From assembly GCF_014196715.1 (NCBI RefSeq), contig NZ_JACIEF010000003.1:711874-775873 (forward strand): a stretch of 64,000 nt of DNA, in the 5' to 3' direction. Made by a program: the position numbers and the translations under genes. Positions 25,186 to 34,686 of the stretch are shown one piece after another. The notes beneath the pieces are model-generated. The model did not search any database. It saw only the letters and a list, made by a program, of their open reading frames with translations, and was not told the origin of the DNA. This stretch comes from Pedobacter zeae. GTDB lineage: Bacteria > Bacteroidota > Bacteroidia > Sphingobacteriales > Sphingobacteriaceae. Within the stretch, counting starts at the first letter, position 1, and every line of letters begins with the position of its first letter.

Positions 25186-28100
25186 TTAAAAATTCAACTG
25201 AACACCAAATGAGACACTTTTAAAAGCAGGAATTCCGGTTCCTGTACGGCCGCTATTGTAATTTGATTGATCCCATACAGAATACCCGTTAACACTTTCC
25301 GGATCGATCGGCAAATCGCCTAAATGATCCCAGGTGAAGAAATTCTCGAGTGCAGTATATACCCTTAGCGAAGTGATACCCACTTTTTTGGTCAGTATTT
25401 GCGGGAAGGTATAACCAACGGTTAAATTTTTCAATCTTAAATATGCCATATTTAAGAGGTAACGATCCTGAACCTGCATGTTATTGGTGGTTCCGCTGGC
25501 TGCATTGTTGTAAGCTGCAGGATAAAACGCATCTGGTGTTTGCGGGGTCCAATAATTGCCGGCAATGGCTTCTGGCATGGCACCATCGGCTGAGTTAAAT
25601 CCCGGGATGGCTAAAAATCCGGCACCCCAAATTTTGCGGCTTCCCACCCCCTGAAAAAATGCACTGATATCAACGCCTTTAAAATCGGCACCCAATCTAA
25701 AACCATACTCATAACTTGGGTTAGAATTTCCGATTACTTCTAAATCGCCGTGATTAGCCAGGGTACCATCGCCATTACTGATTTCTCCATCGCCATTTAC
25801 ATCGATGAATTTAACATCACCGGGACCGAATCTAAAAGTTGCCGCATTTTGTAAAAAAGGCTGATAAACCGGTTTTTCACCATTTGGACCGGGCTTTAGT
25901 TTATAAGCTTGCTTGCCGGCATTTAATTTACTCTCGGCATTGGTTAAGGTTATTAAAATCGGTTTGCCCGAACCATCAAGTTCGAAATCGCTCATTTGAT
26001 ATAACCTGTCTGTACGGTATCCCCAGATTTCGCCGATATCCTTACCATTGTAATTGCCGGTAACCTGTGTTCCGGAGCCATAAGCGGTTAACCGTGTTTT
26101 AGCATCAGAAATATTTCCTTTGAAATTAATGCCCAACCCATTTTTAAACCTATGGTTAAAGTCTAACGTTAATTCCCATCCTCGGGTTTGCAGCGCCCCA
26201 AAGTTACCTTGTGGTGCTCCTGCTCCAAAAGTAAAAGGAATACCCTCCTGAGGCACAATCATATTGTCGGTATTTCTTTGGAAAACATCAAGAGAAACAT
26301 TTATCTTATTGTTTAACAAGGTTGCATCCATCCCTAAATTGGTTGTTACAATATCCTGCCATTGAATAGCTCCCTGAATTGCATTTGGCGTGCCTACAAA
26401 ATTCACTTTGGCACCATTTGCTCCAATCCAGCTCGACTGTCCGCTTGGCATGATTGGGATGTACAAGTTGTTCGGCACTGTCTGATCACCGATCGAACCC
26501 CAGGAACCTCTGAACTTTAACTGATTTAAGATTGGTTTAGTCCAGGCCATAAAACGCTCCTCACTGGCTACCCAGCCTGCAGAAAATGAAGGGAACCATC
26601 TCCACTGCAGGTTAGTAGGAAATTTTGAAGAACCATCGTAGCGTAAATTAGCTTCGATAAGGTATTTGTTTTTATAGGCATAGTTGATACGGCCAAAATA
26701 ACCCAATTGTGCCTCCCATTTTTTATCTGATCCTGCAATATCTATTCCGCCCGGGATAATACCCATTACCGCTGATGATGGAATTACGGTTTGTACACCG
26801 GTACCAAACCTAAACTGCGGATTATAAATATCGGCCAGATTGGTAATCTGCCCAAACTGCGACTCAGCAGTAGAAGCTACTCGGTTTAAACCTAAGATAA
26901 ATTTAAAATCATGACCTTCTTCCAGGTTTAAGTTATAAGTGGTAAAGGCATTAATGGTATGGCTAAAAAAGTTCGTGGCAGATCTTGCATAATGATCGGG
27001 GCTCGAACCGGGTGTAGTGTACATATCCAATGATAAATCGTAAGCAGCCATGGCGCCCGCAGTTGTACTTGATACCACCTGCCCCTGATCGTTTACATAA
27101 ACAGGTGCGCCACTTGCATCTAAACGTGCTTTAGGTGCTACCCATGAGTTTCTCGCGGTAAACCGTGTGCCTGGTCTTTTCCAGTCTTCGTTCTGGTTGG
27201 TAAAGGTATAATCAAAATCTACCTTCCAGTTTTTTAAGATATTAACCGTGGTACCTAAGTTTACGTTGGCATAATTTAATAAAATGTTGGCCGTATTTGC
27301 TGAAGCTACCTCGCTCTCGGGAGAGCGGATCATGTCTCCGTTTTCATCCCTGCCAAGAGGATACAACGAGCTCCACCGGTATAAATACAACCATGGATCG
27401 GCAGTAGTAGAACTGGTGGTATAGGCATACTGTTTATTTCTTCTGGAATAAAGTGCACCACCACGGATGGTAAGATACTTATTAATTTCGCTTGAGATTT
27501 TAAACGAAGCATTATAACGTGTAAAACGGTCTTCCTTAGCCGGCTTTAACATGCCACTCTGATCAAGCAGGCCTAGCCCTATGTTATACGATGTTTTCCC
27601 GCTTGTACCACCAACTGACAGGTTATGTTGTTGTGTAGGCGCCCATTCTTTGATCATATAATCGTAAGGGTCGTAAGTCCTCACCCCCATTTTAAGGTTA
27701 GCACCCTGCACATACCAGTCCCTTCCGAATACGGTAGGATCATCCGGGCCGATTGTACCACCATATTTTTCTTTCCAGGCCACTGCCTTTTCATAGCTTG
27801 CCCGGTCTACATAATAAAATGCACCAACCGGGGTGGTTATGCCTACACGCTCAGCAGCATCAACCGTATATTTCAAACCATTCACATCAGCCATTTTTAA
27901 ATCTTTCCAAACGTTTTGGAATGAAAAGTTATTTGAATAATTGATGGACGGCTTATCGGAACCCGAACCTTGTTTAGTAGTGATTAATACCACACCAAAA
28001 GCAGCCTTAGCTCCATAAATTGAAGAAGCCGCCGCATCTTTCAAAATCGTGATCGAAGCAATATCATTAGGGTTCACCAATTGGATGCTCGGAATTTCGA

Positions 28101-28653
28101 CATTGTCCACCAGAATTAACGGAGCACTTCCACCGGCAAAGGAGGCCAGTTGCCCCCTGATTTTGATGACCGGATCAGAACCGATTTCGCCACTTGGAAC
28201 GGTTACGCTTAAACCCGATGCTGCTCCCTGAAGTGCCCTGCCTACATCGGCAATTGGCCTTCCTTCCAAGGTCTTTTTCACATCAATGGTAGAAACTGCA
28301 CCTGTAAGATTGCCCTTGCGCTGGGTTCCATATCCCACCACCACTACATCATCCAACCCCTGTGCATCGGTTTTTAGGGTCACATTGATGGTTTTGGCAG
28401 TACCCACTGTTCTTTCGATGGTGATATAACCAATATACGAAAATACCAGTATACTGCCGTTTGCAGCACTAATGGAGTAGCTCCCGTCAGCGTTGGTTTG
28501 TGCAACAGTAGTGCTGCCCTTAACCCTCACAGAAACTCCTGGTACGGGTCCATCTTCTGATGTAACCTTACCTGTAATGGTGGTTTGTTGCGCAATGGCA
28601 TGGCCCAGCAGCAAAAATACACCAAGAAAGATCAATAGTAATTTTTTTTTCAT
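25186..28653 (-). CDS. SusC/RagA TonB-dependent outer-membrane transporter (susC1)
   Basis: About 1155 residues from the second ATG (28653; MKKKLLLIFL). The frame can also start at 28659, but the later Met gives a cleaner signal peptide. The order is: signal peptide (about 1-22), carboxypeptidase-regulatory-like domain (about 24-100, ITGKVTSEDGPVPGVSV), TonB-box-like LDDVVVVGYG, plug domain (about 115-230) and a 22-strand barrel ending in FKSVSFGVQLNF. It imports glycan fragments through the outer membrane using TonB energy. susD1 follows at once. Upstream lie two tandem CGCA sites and a terminator that separates it from the DUF4397 gene, so it has its own promoter. Its first ~100 residues closely resemble those of susC2. 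Confidence 0.94.
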   Translation of the reverse strand: MKKKLLLIFLGVFLLLGHAIAQQTTITGKVTSEDGPVPGVSVRVKGSTTVAQTNADGSYSISAANGSILVFSYIGYITIERTVGTAKTINVTLKTDAQGLDDVVVVGYGTQRKGNLTGAVSTIDVKKTLEGRPIADVGRALQGAASGLSVTVPSGEIGSDPVIKIRGQLASFAGGSAPLILVDNVEIPSIQLVNPNDIASITILKDAAASSIYGAKAAFGVVLITTKQGSGSDKPSINYSNNFSFQNVWKDLKMADVNGLKYTVDAAERVGITTPVGAFYYVDRASYEKAVAWKEKYGGTIGPDDPTVFGRDWYVQGANLKMGVRTYDPYDYMIKEWAPTQQHNLSVGGTSGKTSYNIGLGLLDQSGMLKPAKEDRFTRYNASFKISSEINKYLTIRGGALYSRRNKQYAYTTSSTTADPWLYLYRWSSLYPLGRDENGDMIRSPESEVASANTANILLNYANVNLGTTVNILKNWKVDFDYTFTNQNEDWKRPGTRFTARNSWVAPKARLDASGAPVYVNDQGQVVSSTTAGAMAAYDLSLDMYTTPGSSPDHYARSATNFFSHTINAFTTYNLNLEEGHDFKFILGLNRVASTAESQFGQITNLADIYNPQFRFGTGVQTVIPSSAVMGIIPGGIDIAGSDKKWEAQLGYFGRINYAYKNKYLIEANLRYDGSSKFPTNLQWRWFPSFSAGWVASEERFMAWTKPILNQLKFRGSWGSIGDQTVPNNLYIPIMPSGQSSWIGANGAKVNFVGTPNAIQGAIQWQDIVTTNLGMDATLLNNKINVSLDVFQRNTDNMIVPQEGIPFTFGAGAPQGNFGALQTRGWELTLDFNHRFKNGLGINFKGNISDAKTRLTAYGSGTQVTGNYNGKDIGEIWGYRTDRLYQMSDFELDGSGKPILITLTNAESKLNAGKQAYKLKPGPNGEKPVYQPFLQNAATFRFGPGDVKFIDVNGDGEISNGDGTLANHGDLEVIGNSNPSYEYGFRLGADFKGVDISAFFQGVGSRKIWGAGFLAIPGFNSADGAMPEAIAGNYWTPQTPDAFYPAAYNNAASGTTNNMQVQDRYLLNMAYLRLKNLTVGYTFPQILTKKVGITSLRVYTALENFFTWDHLGDLPIDPESVNGYSVWDQSNYNSGRTGTGIPAFKSVSFGVQLNF

Positions 28654-28696
28654 AAACACTAGTTAATGACTTTTGTTGTTAGTTTGGATCCATAAA

Positions 28697-28712
28697 CACG
28701 CACAATACCGCA
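28697..28712. promoter_or_regulatory. Tandem CGCA site proximal to susC1 (DeoR-type operator candidate)
   Basis: CACGCA (28697-28702) and ACCGCA (28707-28712), exactly 10 bp apart. On the minus strand this lies just downstream of a TATTTAC -7-like element (28735-28729). Same layout as before susC2. Confidence 0.55.
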
Positions 28713-28809
28713 TATATCTGGATTTTAAGTAAATATCATAATTGTTTTCCACTTATTTACAAATTTTTAAGCAGTTAATATTGTAATTAGTTTGATATTA
28801 ATGCAAAAA

Positions 28810-28825
28810 GCCGCACAAAAGCGCA
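28810..28825. promoter_or_regulatory. Tandem CGCA site distal to susC1
   Basis: GCCGCA (28810-28815) and AGCGCA (28820-28825), again 10 bp apart and 113 bp from the proximal site. Degenerate relative to the susC2 sites. Confidence 0.45.
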
Positions 28826-28868
28826 ATTAAATAGGCTCTAATCTTATTTTAATGCAGTAAATTTTTAA

Positions 28869-28899
28869 TAAAAAAAAACCGCCACTAAACGAGTGGCGG
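28869..28899 (-). terminator. Terminator ending the susC2-susD2-DUF4397 operon
   Basis: 8-bp perfect stem (28879-28886 with 28892-28899), loop AAACG, and a long A-run at 28869-28878 that becomes a T-run on the minus strand. It insulates the susC1 promoter. Confidence 0.92.
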
Positions 28900-28925
28900 C
28901 TTAACTAAAACAAAAGAGACAAAAA

Positions 28926-29723
28926 TTATCTGATCAGAAAGAAAGATACATATGGCCTCCGTGGCGCAGTGGTAATACCGCTATAGCCACTGGCAAAAAT
29001 GGTATATACCCTCTGATTTAAAAACGTGCTTGCACTGGTGTAGTTGGCCAAAACAGTTGCGGTTGTTATCGCTGCTCCAGCCGGCCTGATTTTCCAGGTT
29101 TTTGATTGTGCCGACCTTAATTTAATCTCATTGGTAATATTCAAATAATTCACATTACCTGCTATTAGCGAATCTTTCGTATTATCAGTAGCACTGGTTC
29201 CATAATACAGATCTACCGACGGAACATTGGGCATCAGGTTAATAAACCTGTATTTACAATAAGCCGTATCTGGCCTAACGAAACTCTCTTCGGTTAGCAC
29301 ATTTTTGGTAAAGGCAGCAGTATCGGTAATGTGGGCAACATAGTTTTTGCCTGCCTGGATTTGGAAAGTGGTGCTGTAAAGCACCAGCGAATCCGTTCCG
29401 TCATCTTTCTTTTTTGGAAGAATAATGGAGAGTTTCAAATTCCCGGGGGTTACCGAAAGAAAATCGGCAGTAGAACTCCCCCCGGTGTTGTACCCGCCAC
29501 CAGGAAAGGGGGTGCGGGCGGTAATCACATTACTTACCCTTTTATCGTTAATTTTAATGGCTATTGCTCTATTGTTGTAATAATAGGACGCATAATTTAT
29601 TTTCAACAAAGCCTGATCGCTGGTTAGCTTTTCAGTTTCACCATAATCGAGTACATTTTTGGTGCAACCTGTTAATGCCGATGCAATAAACAGACCCACA
29701 ACTAAATAAGAAAATATTTTCAT
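28926..29723 (-). CDS. DUF4397-type lipoprotein
   Basis: 265 residues with a lipoprotein signal (SALTGC, Cys20). Beta-rich repeats are consistent with DUF4397 domains (YRFINLMPNVPSVDLYYG is characteristic; an earlier related stretch surrounds LLKINYASYYYNN). It is the last gene of the susC2-susD2 operon, 24 bp after susD2, and is followed by a strong terminator. Such surface lipoproteins in SUS operons may act as extra glycan-binding or structural proteins, but a direct role is unproven. Confidence 0.8.
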   Translation of the reverse strand: MKIFSYLVVGLFIASALTGCTKNVLDYGETEKLTSDQALLKINYASYYYNNRAIAIKINDKRVSNVITARTPFPGGGYNTGGSSTADFLSVTPGNLKLSIILPKKKDDGTDSLVLYSTTFQIQAGKNYVAHITDTAAFTKNVLTEESFVRPDTAYCKYRFINLMPNVPSVDLYYGTSATDNTKDSLIAGNVNYLNITNEIKLRSAQSKTWKIRPAGAAITTATVLANYTSASTFLNQRVYTIFASGYSGITTAPRRPYVSFFLIR

Positions 29724-29747
29724 TTTGATATTTTTAAATTAATAAAA

Positions 29748-31358
29748 TTATGGCTGGCTGAACCAGGTTTCTTTAGTCATATAATCGGGTTCTAAACCTC
29801 CCCACTTCCGGAGCTCCTCGGCATTCCATACGTACTCGGAATTATAGCGGGGCCTGAAACGGTAAGCATATTTACCGCCCAATAGAAGATCTGCCGTAGG
29901 AATCTGATAAAACTGCCTGAAAACATTTGCGTCGTAATGGTATTTCCGAAGGTCGGTCCACTGCTCTAAACCGGCCCAGCCCCATTGTGCAATGTATTTT
30001 TGCCCCATAATATCGGCCAGGGTTAAGGTTGCTTCGCTTTGTGCCACTTCTGTAGAAGCCAGGTAAGCATTGATCTCAGCATCGGTAATCAGCGGATCGG
30101 GGGTTTTCGAAGAACGGCCATACGTATTGCAAAAAACCATATGCCCGGATATACCCGCTTTATATGCAGTATAAGCTTCTGCTGTTTTTCCCTGCAAAAA
30201 CAAGGCTTCAGCTTTTGCAAACTGTAATTGCGAATAGGTCATAATCGGGTACCTGGCTGCATCGGCAAAAATATATTTTCCATTATAGATAGTAGCACCT
30301 GTGGGAATTGACCCGAAAACGATCGGAAGACCCGATGTACTGCTGCCCTGGGTGGGAACCCCGGCAATGTACCTGCCCAAAGTAGCCGTTGCCGTACTTG
30401 CAGGCAACATTCTGCTTAAACGCGGATCGAGCGAACTTGTTGGATTAACTGCAGGTGTTCCCTTTACTCCACCGGCAAGATAATTTAAGATGGTAGTCGA
30501 AATTCTTCCATAATAGGTAGAAGTTGTACCTGAAGTGTTAATATATCCCAAAGTTGGCCCAAAAGGATTGGTATCATCCTGACTTGCCGCCGAAAAATAA
30601 ACCGTTGCCGATTCGGCCTCGTTAGCAAAAGATAAGTTGGTGTATTTTACCACACTATCCGCATACCTGGTTTTAAACTCCGGTTTATTGATTAAATGGC
30701 TATATTGCAAAGCATAAATGGCATATATGAATTTTCTCCACTTCGCCATATCCCCCTTGTAAATGCCGTCACCGGTAACACTGGCCAATTGCGTAGCATA
30801 GTTAAGCGGACTTTTCATGGTTGAATATTTTAGCGATTGTTCGCAATAGAAACGCACCTTTGCATACACCTCCGGCTGATCATGGTAAGGAAATTTTAAC
30901 AAGCCAGGTGTAAAGGCCTCATCCAAAATAATCGGACCATGCAGATCTGTTGTTTGCTGATAGGCCCAGGCTTTAATGGCATAACCTATAGCAGCATATT
31001 CGTATTTTTGATTGGTTACGGCATCATTAATCAAATTCTCCAGGTTCAAACCCAGATCGACATAAGTCATCCTCCAAATTACGCCCCCGTTATCACTGTT
31101 GGACACAAAAGAGTGCTTTTCAGGATAAAGTGAAGCAATATCGGTAGAGGCACCGATCATATTCTGCGTAAACTTCCAAAGCAAACGGTAATCCTGCGAA
31201 GTTCCATTCGTCATCTGAAATAAAATCGGCGGAAGCAACAACTCTGCCTTACTGGTTTGAGGCACGGCAGGATTGGTATTGATGTCGAGGTATTTTTTAC
31301 AGCCCCCTGCCATTAATAATATTGCTGCAGCAATATATAGTTTATATAATCTTTTCAT
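29748..31358 (-). CDS. SusD-like lipoprotein (susD2, SusD-like_2 type)
   Basis: 536 residues with a lipoprotein signal (LMAGGC, Cys20) followed by KKYLDINTNPAVPQTSKAELLLPP, the usual opening of the SusD-like_2 group. The C-terminal region has the family's IMGQKYIAQWGWAGLEQWTDLRKYHYD block. It is a surface glycan-binding partner of SusC2 and starts 8 bp after its stop. It is in an operon with the DUF4397 gene. The ligand is unknown; it differs in subfamily from SusD1. Confidence 0.92.
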   Translation of the reverse strand: MKRLYKLYIAAAILLMAGGCKKYLDINTNPAVPQTSKAELLLPPILFQMTNGTSQDYRLLWKFTQNMIGASTDIASLYPEKHSFVSNSDNGGVIWRMTYVDLGLNLENLINDAVTNQKYEYAAIGYAIKAWAYQQTTDLHGPIILDEAFTPGLLKFPYHDQPEVYAKVRFYCEQSLKYSTMKSPLNYATQLASVTGDGIYKGDMAKWRKFIYAIYALQYSHLINKPEFKTRYADSVVKYTNLSFANEAESATVYFSAASQDDTNPFGPTLGYINTSGTTSTYYGRISTTILNYLAGGVKGTPAVNPTSSLDPRLSRMLPASTATATLGRYIAGVPTQGSSTSGLPIVFGSIPTGATIYNGKYIFADAARYPIMTYSQLQFAKAEALFLQGKTAEAYTAYKAGISGHMVFCNTYGRSSKTPDPLITDAEINAYLASTEVAQSEATLTLADIMGQKYIAQWGWAGLEQWTDLRKYHYDANVFRQFYQIPTADLLLGGKYAYRFRPRYNSEYVWNAEELRKWGGLEPDYMTKETWFSQP

Positions 31359-31366
31359 GTTATTCG

Positions 31367-34300
31367 CTATAATTTAACCCTAAATCCTAAATTGAAACCG
31401 ATTGGTTTACCTACGTTACCGTAATCGATACCATAACCACCAATACCGCCTACACCCGGCGAGTTCGAGTTACTCTCCGGATCGCCACCAGAATAATTGG
31501 TAATCAAAACAGAATCGGTCACCGTAAAAAAGGCTCCAAAGCTTTGGATAAAACCGATACGTTTAACCAATGATGGCGGAAAATCGTAAGCCAAAGTAAC
31601 ATCTCTTAAACGAAGCGTATTAATGTTCTTTTCTACAAACATTTCTGGAGCAACATTTAAAGAATAGTAGTTAGAAGCATAATAAGGCGTTACAGCAATC
31701 GTATTAACCGTTGGATTTGCCGTATTCTGCAAACCATCGTTCAGCACACCGGTAATAATCCTCGGCACTTCCCTATCCAATGTTTTTAAACTGATTCCTT
31801 TTCGGTATGATTCATATTCGGTACCGTTAACCACATCGCCACCATACCTGAAATCCCATAAGAAAGAAAGGTTAAAACCCTTATAACTAAACCTGTTTAC
31901 AAAACCTAAAGTGAATTTCGGATTCCTGTCGCCGATAGGATAAAATTGGGTATCGGTAACTGATGGCAAACCTGATGATGGATTGATCAGAATATCGCCC
32001 CTATCATTCCGGGCAAACCTGGTCCCGCTGATTGCTCCTGTACTGTACCCCGGATGAACTGCACTCCTAACGTCGCCAACTATCCAGGTATCCGATTCGT
32101 AAAGCTCAGGAAGTTGATTGGCCAGCGATAATACTACCCCACGGTTACGGGTAAAATTTAAAGTAGTGTTCCAGCTAAAGTCTTTTCCTTTGATCGGGTT
32201 ACCGGTTAATTGCACCTCGATACCACGGTTACGTACCGTACCACCATTCATCATTTCTAAAACGAAACCTGTACCATAACTTAAACGTGGATTAATGATC
32301 TGGTCTTTACTCAACAGGTTGTAATAGTTAAAATCCAGCCCAATGCGGTTTTTGAGGAACTGCATCTCGGTACCGATCTCAAAATTTTCTGATACCTCTG
32401 GTTTTAAATCCGGGTTACCCCCATAGTACGAATAGGCATAACCACCCCCTGTAAATCTTTTGGCCTCGTAGTTGGTTCCGGTAGAATACTCTCTCCACGG
32501 TTCTTTACCCGTTAAAGCATAAGAAGCCCTTAACTTACCATAATCCAACCAGGGCAAAGCTTTTTTAACACCGGCCAGATCGGTAAAATTAAAAGCCAAA
32601 CTGGCTGACGGATAGGCAAAATACGGATTATTAGGCATCAGGCGCGAGGCACCGTCGACCCTGCCCGATAACGTCAGGTACAATAAAGTTTTATAACCCA
32701 AAATGGCCTGGGCAAAAGCACCTACCGTACGGTAACGGTTTACATAGGTTAAGGTGCGCTGTGTAGAAGGCAAGGTATTGTTGATGCTGTAAAAATTGGG
32801 ATCATACATATTCGTTCCGCGCTGAGAATCAGTAGTGGAATTGTAATCATTAAATGTTGCTCCAATTACATAAGTATTATTAAAATCGCCAAATTTATGT
32901 TTAGCCGTAGCGGTTAAGGAGCCGTTAAATACTTTGGCCAGCTGGCCGTAAGTCATTACAGTACCACCTGTTGGGGCGGCAGCCGACCCTGAACCGCGGT
33001 AAGATTGCGCATGATATACCGATAGCCCCTTGGTACTGGCAACATCAGCCCCGACGATACCATTAATACGCAGCCATTTTAAAGGCGTTAGTTCCACGTT
33101 TGTATTGGCAATTATACGGTTAACTTTATCGTTATTTACGTTTTTAACTACATCCCAAAGGGGGTTATCGAACTCCGAATAAATACTGGCCAGGTGTAAA
33201 ATCCGGTTTCCATTGGCGTCCTCATAATCCTTAACGTTATAGGCAGAACTAAAACGCATCAATTGAAGCAGCGTGCCATTTGTTCCCTTATTGGCTTTAT
33301 CGTTATTGGAATTGATGTAATTGAAGGTAGTGGTGAGCTTTAAAACCGGCGAAATGGTACCAACCGCGGTTACCCTCGAGGAAATCCTGGTATAACGCGT
33401 GGTAGGAATCGTTCCTTTCGTATCGGTATATTCATTAGACCACCGGTAAGAGAATTTATCGGTTCCGCCCTCAAATGATAAATTGTGTTTTTGCGTAAAA
33501 CCCGTTTCAAAAAAATTGTGAATGTTATCGTAAAGCGGTGTATTTGGCAGAAATGCAGGGCCAAAAAAGTTAGATGAACCGCCATCGTAAACACCATTAG
33601 AAGCACCGGTATTGTACTTGGTCTGTATTTCCGGAAATTTATTCAACTGCTCTATCCTAAACGAGTTACTGTAATTAATACTCCCCCGTCCGGCTTTACC
33701 TTTTTTTGTTGTAATTAAAATGGCTCCACTGGCACCTGCACTTCCGTATAAAGCGGTAGCTTCCGGGCCTTTCATAATCACATAACTTTCAATATCGTTG
33801 GGATTGATATCCATCCCCCTGTTCGAATAATCCTGATCTCTGTTTGCTGCACCTGTTACCAGCTCCCTGGTCTGGTTTAATGTACTGTTATTGATCGGAA
33901 CACCATCTACCACAATCAATGCATTGTTATCGCCACTAATCGATACAAAGCCGCGTAATACAATCTGTGCAGAAGCGCCCGGGTTTCCGTTGGTACTGTT
34001 GATCGATAAACCCGGAACCCGCCCCTGAAGGCCACCAAAAAAATCGTTCCGCTGTGTTTCTGCCACTTCTGCTCCCGAAACTTTTGGAGTAGAATAACCC
34101 AGCGATTTAACGTCACGGTCAATCCCGTAAGCAGTTACCACCACCTCGTTAAGTGTACTGGCATCGGCCTGAAGGGTAACATTAATAACTGTATTAGCGC
34201 CTACAGGCCGCTCAACAGTTTTATAACCTACATACGAAAATACCAGTACATCGTTTTTTGATGCCCGGATGGAATAACTTCCGCTGTTGTTACTTTGTGA

Positions 34301-34447
34301 GACTGTGGTACTTCCCTTTACCCGGATGGAGACACCGGGAACGGGCCCGTCAGCAGCGCTGACTTTACCGGTAACAGTTATCTGCTGGGCAAAAATTTGG
34401 GCAGACAGCATGATACCGATAAAACTAAAAAGTAGTTTTTTCATCAT
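31367..34447 (-). CDS. SusC/RagA TonB-dependent transporter (susC2)
   Basis: 1026 residues with a signal peptide (about 1-20, ending IFAQQ). A regulatory-like beta-sandwich (ITVTGKVSAADGPVPGVSIRVKGSTT) is followed by LNEVVVTAYG (TonB-box region), a plug with GLQGRVPGLSI and a barrel ending LGFRVKL. It imports oligosaccharides with SusD2 (next gene, 8 bp). The divergent gene at 34687 encodes a DeoR-type regulator, with two perfect CACGCA-N4-CACGCA sites in the shared 239-bp spacer, so regulation by that protein is likely. The N-terminal sequence is a close paralogue of susC1; the barrel is different. Confidence 0.94.
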   Translation of the reverse strand: MMKKLLFSFIGIMLSAQIFAQQITVTGKVSAADGPVPGVSIRVKGSTTVSQSNNSGSYSIRASKNDVLVFSYVGYKTVERPVGANTVINVTLQADASTLNEVVVTAYGIDRDVKSLGYSTPKVSGAEVAETQRNDFFGGLQGRVPGLSINSTNGNPGASAQIVLRGFVSISGDNNALIVVDGVPINNSTLNQTRELVTGAANRDQDYSNRGMDINPNDIESYVIMKGPEATALYGSAGASGAILITTKKGKAGRGSINYSNSFRIEQLNKFPEIQTKYNTGASNGVYDGGSSNFFGPAFLPNTPLYDNIHNFFETGFTQKHNLSFEGGTDKFSYRWSNEYTDTKGTIPTTRYTRISSRVTAVGTISPVLKLTTTFNYINSNNDKANKGTNGTLLQLMRFSSAYNVKDYEDANGNRILHLASIYSEFDNPLWDVVKNVNNDKVNRIIANTNVELTPLKWLRINGIVGADVASTKGLSVYHAQSYRGSGSAAAPTGGTVMTYGQLAKVFNGSLTATAKHKFGDFNNTYVIGATFNDYNSTTDSQRGTNMYDPNFYSINNTLPSTQRTLTYVNRYRTVGAFAQAILGYKTLLYLTLSGRVDGASRLMPNNPYFAYPSASLAFNFTDLAGVKKALPWLDYGKLRASYALTGKEPWREYSTGTNYEAKRFTGGGYAYSYYGGNPDLKPEVSENFEIGTEMQFLKNRIGLDFNYYNLLSKDQIINPRLSYGTGFVLEMMNGGTVRNRGIEVQLTGNPIKGKDFSWNTTLNFTRNRGVVLSLANQLPELYESDTWIVGDVRSAVHPGYSTGAISGTRFARNDRGDILINPSSGLPSVTDTQFYPIGDRNPKFTLGFVNRFSYKGFNLSFLWDFRYGGDVVNGTEYESYRKGISLKTLDREVPRIITGVLNDGLQNTANPTVNTIAVTPYYASNYYSLNVAPEMFVEKNINTLRLRDVTLAYDFPPSLVKRIGFIQSFGAFFTVTDSVLITNYSGGDPESNSNSPGVGGIGGYGIDYGNVGKPIGFNLGFRVKL

Positions 34448-34502
34448 AATTAGTCAGTAAGAATTTAGTTACAGGTTGTTGTTTGTTTCTGGACAGCCAA
34501 AA

Positions 34503-34518
34503 CACGCAAATTCACGCA
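34503..34518. promoter_or_regulatory. Tandem CACGCA site proximal to susC2 (DeoR-type operator candidate)
   Basis: CACGCA at 34503-34508 and again at 34513-34518, an exact 10-bp period. It lies 56 bp before the susC2 start and 18 bp downstream (in susC2 direction) of a TATTTAC -7-like element (34542-34536). Confidence 0.6.
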
Positions 34519-34617
34519 GTTTTGTTGTTGGTTAGGTAAATATGCTGAATAAATTTGACAATAAAAACAAATAAAGACAATTTTATTCTCCTGGCAAACA
34601 ATATTTTATTGCAACAA

Positions 34618-34633
34618 CACGCAAAAACACGCA
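34618..34633. promoter_or_regulatory. Tandem CACGCA site near the DeoR gene
   Basis: CACGCA at 34618-34623 and 34628-34633, identical in sequence and spacing to the site 115 bp away. It lies 54 bp before the DeoR start and so could serve autoregulation as well as susC2. Confidence 0.6.
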
Positions 34634-34686
34634 AAATTTAAAAAATCTAAAAATCTTTTATACTTTAGCTTAAAACCAAACATCTT

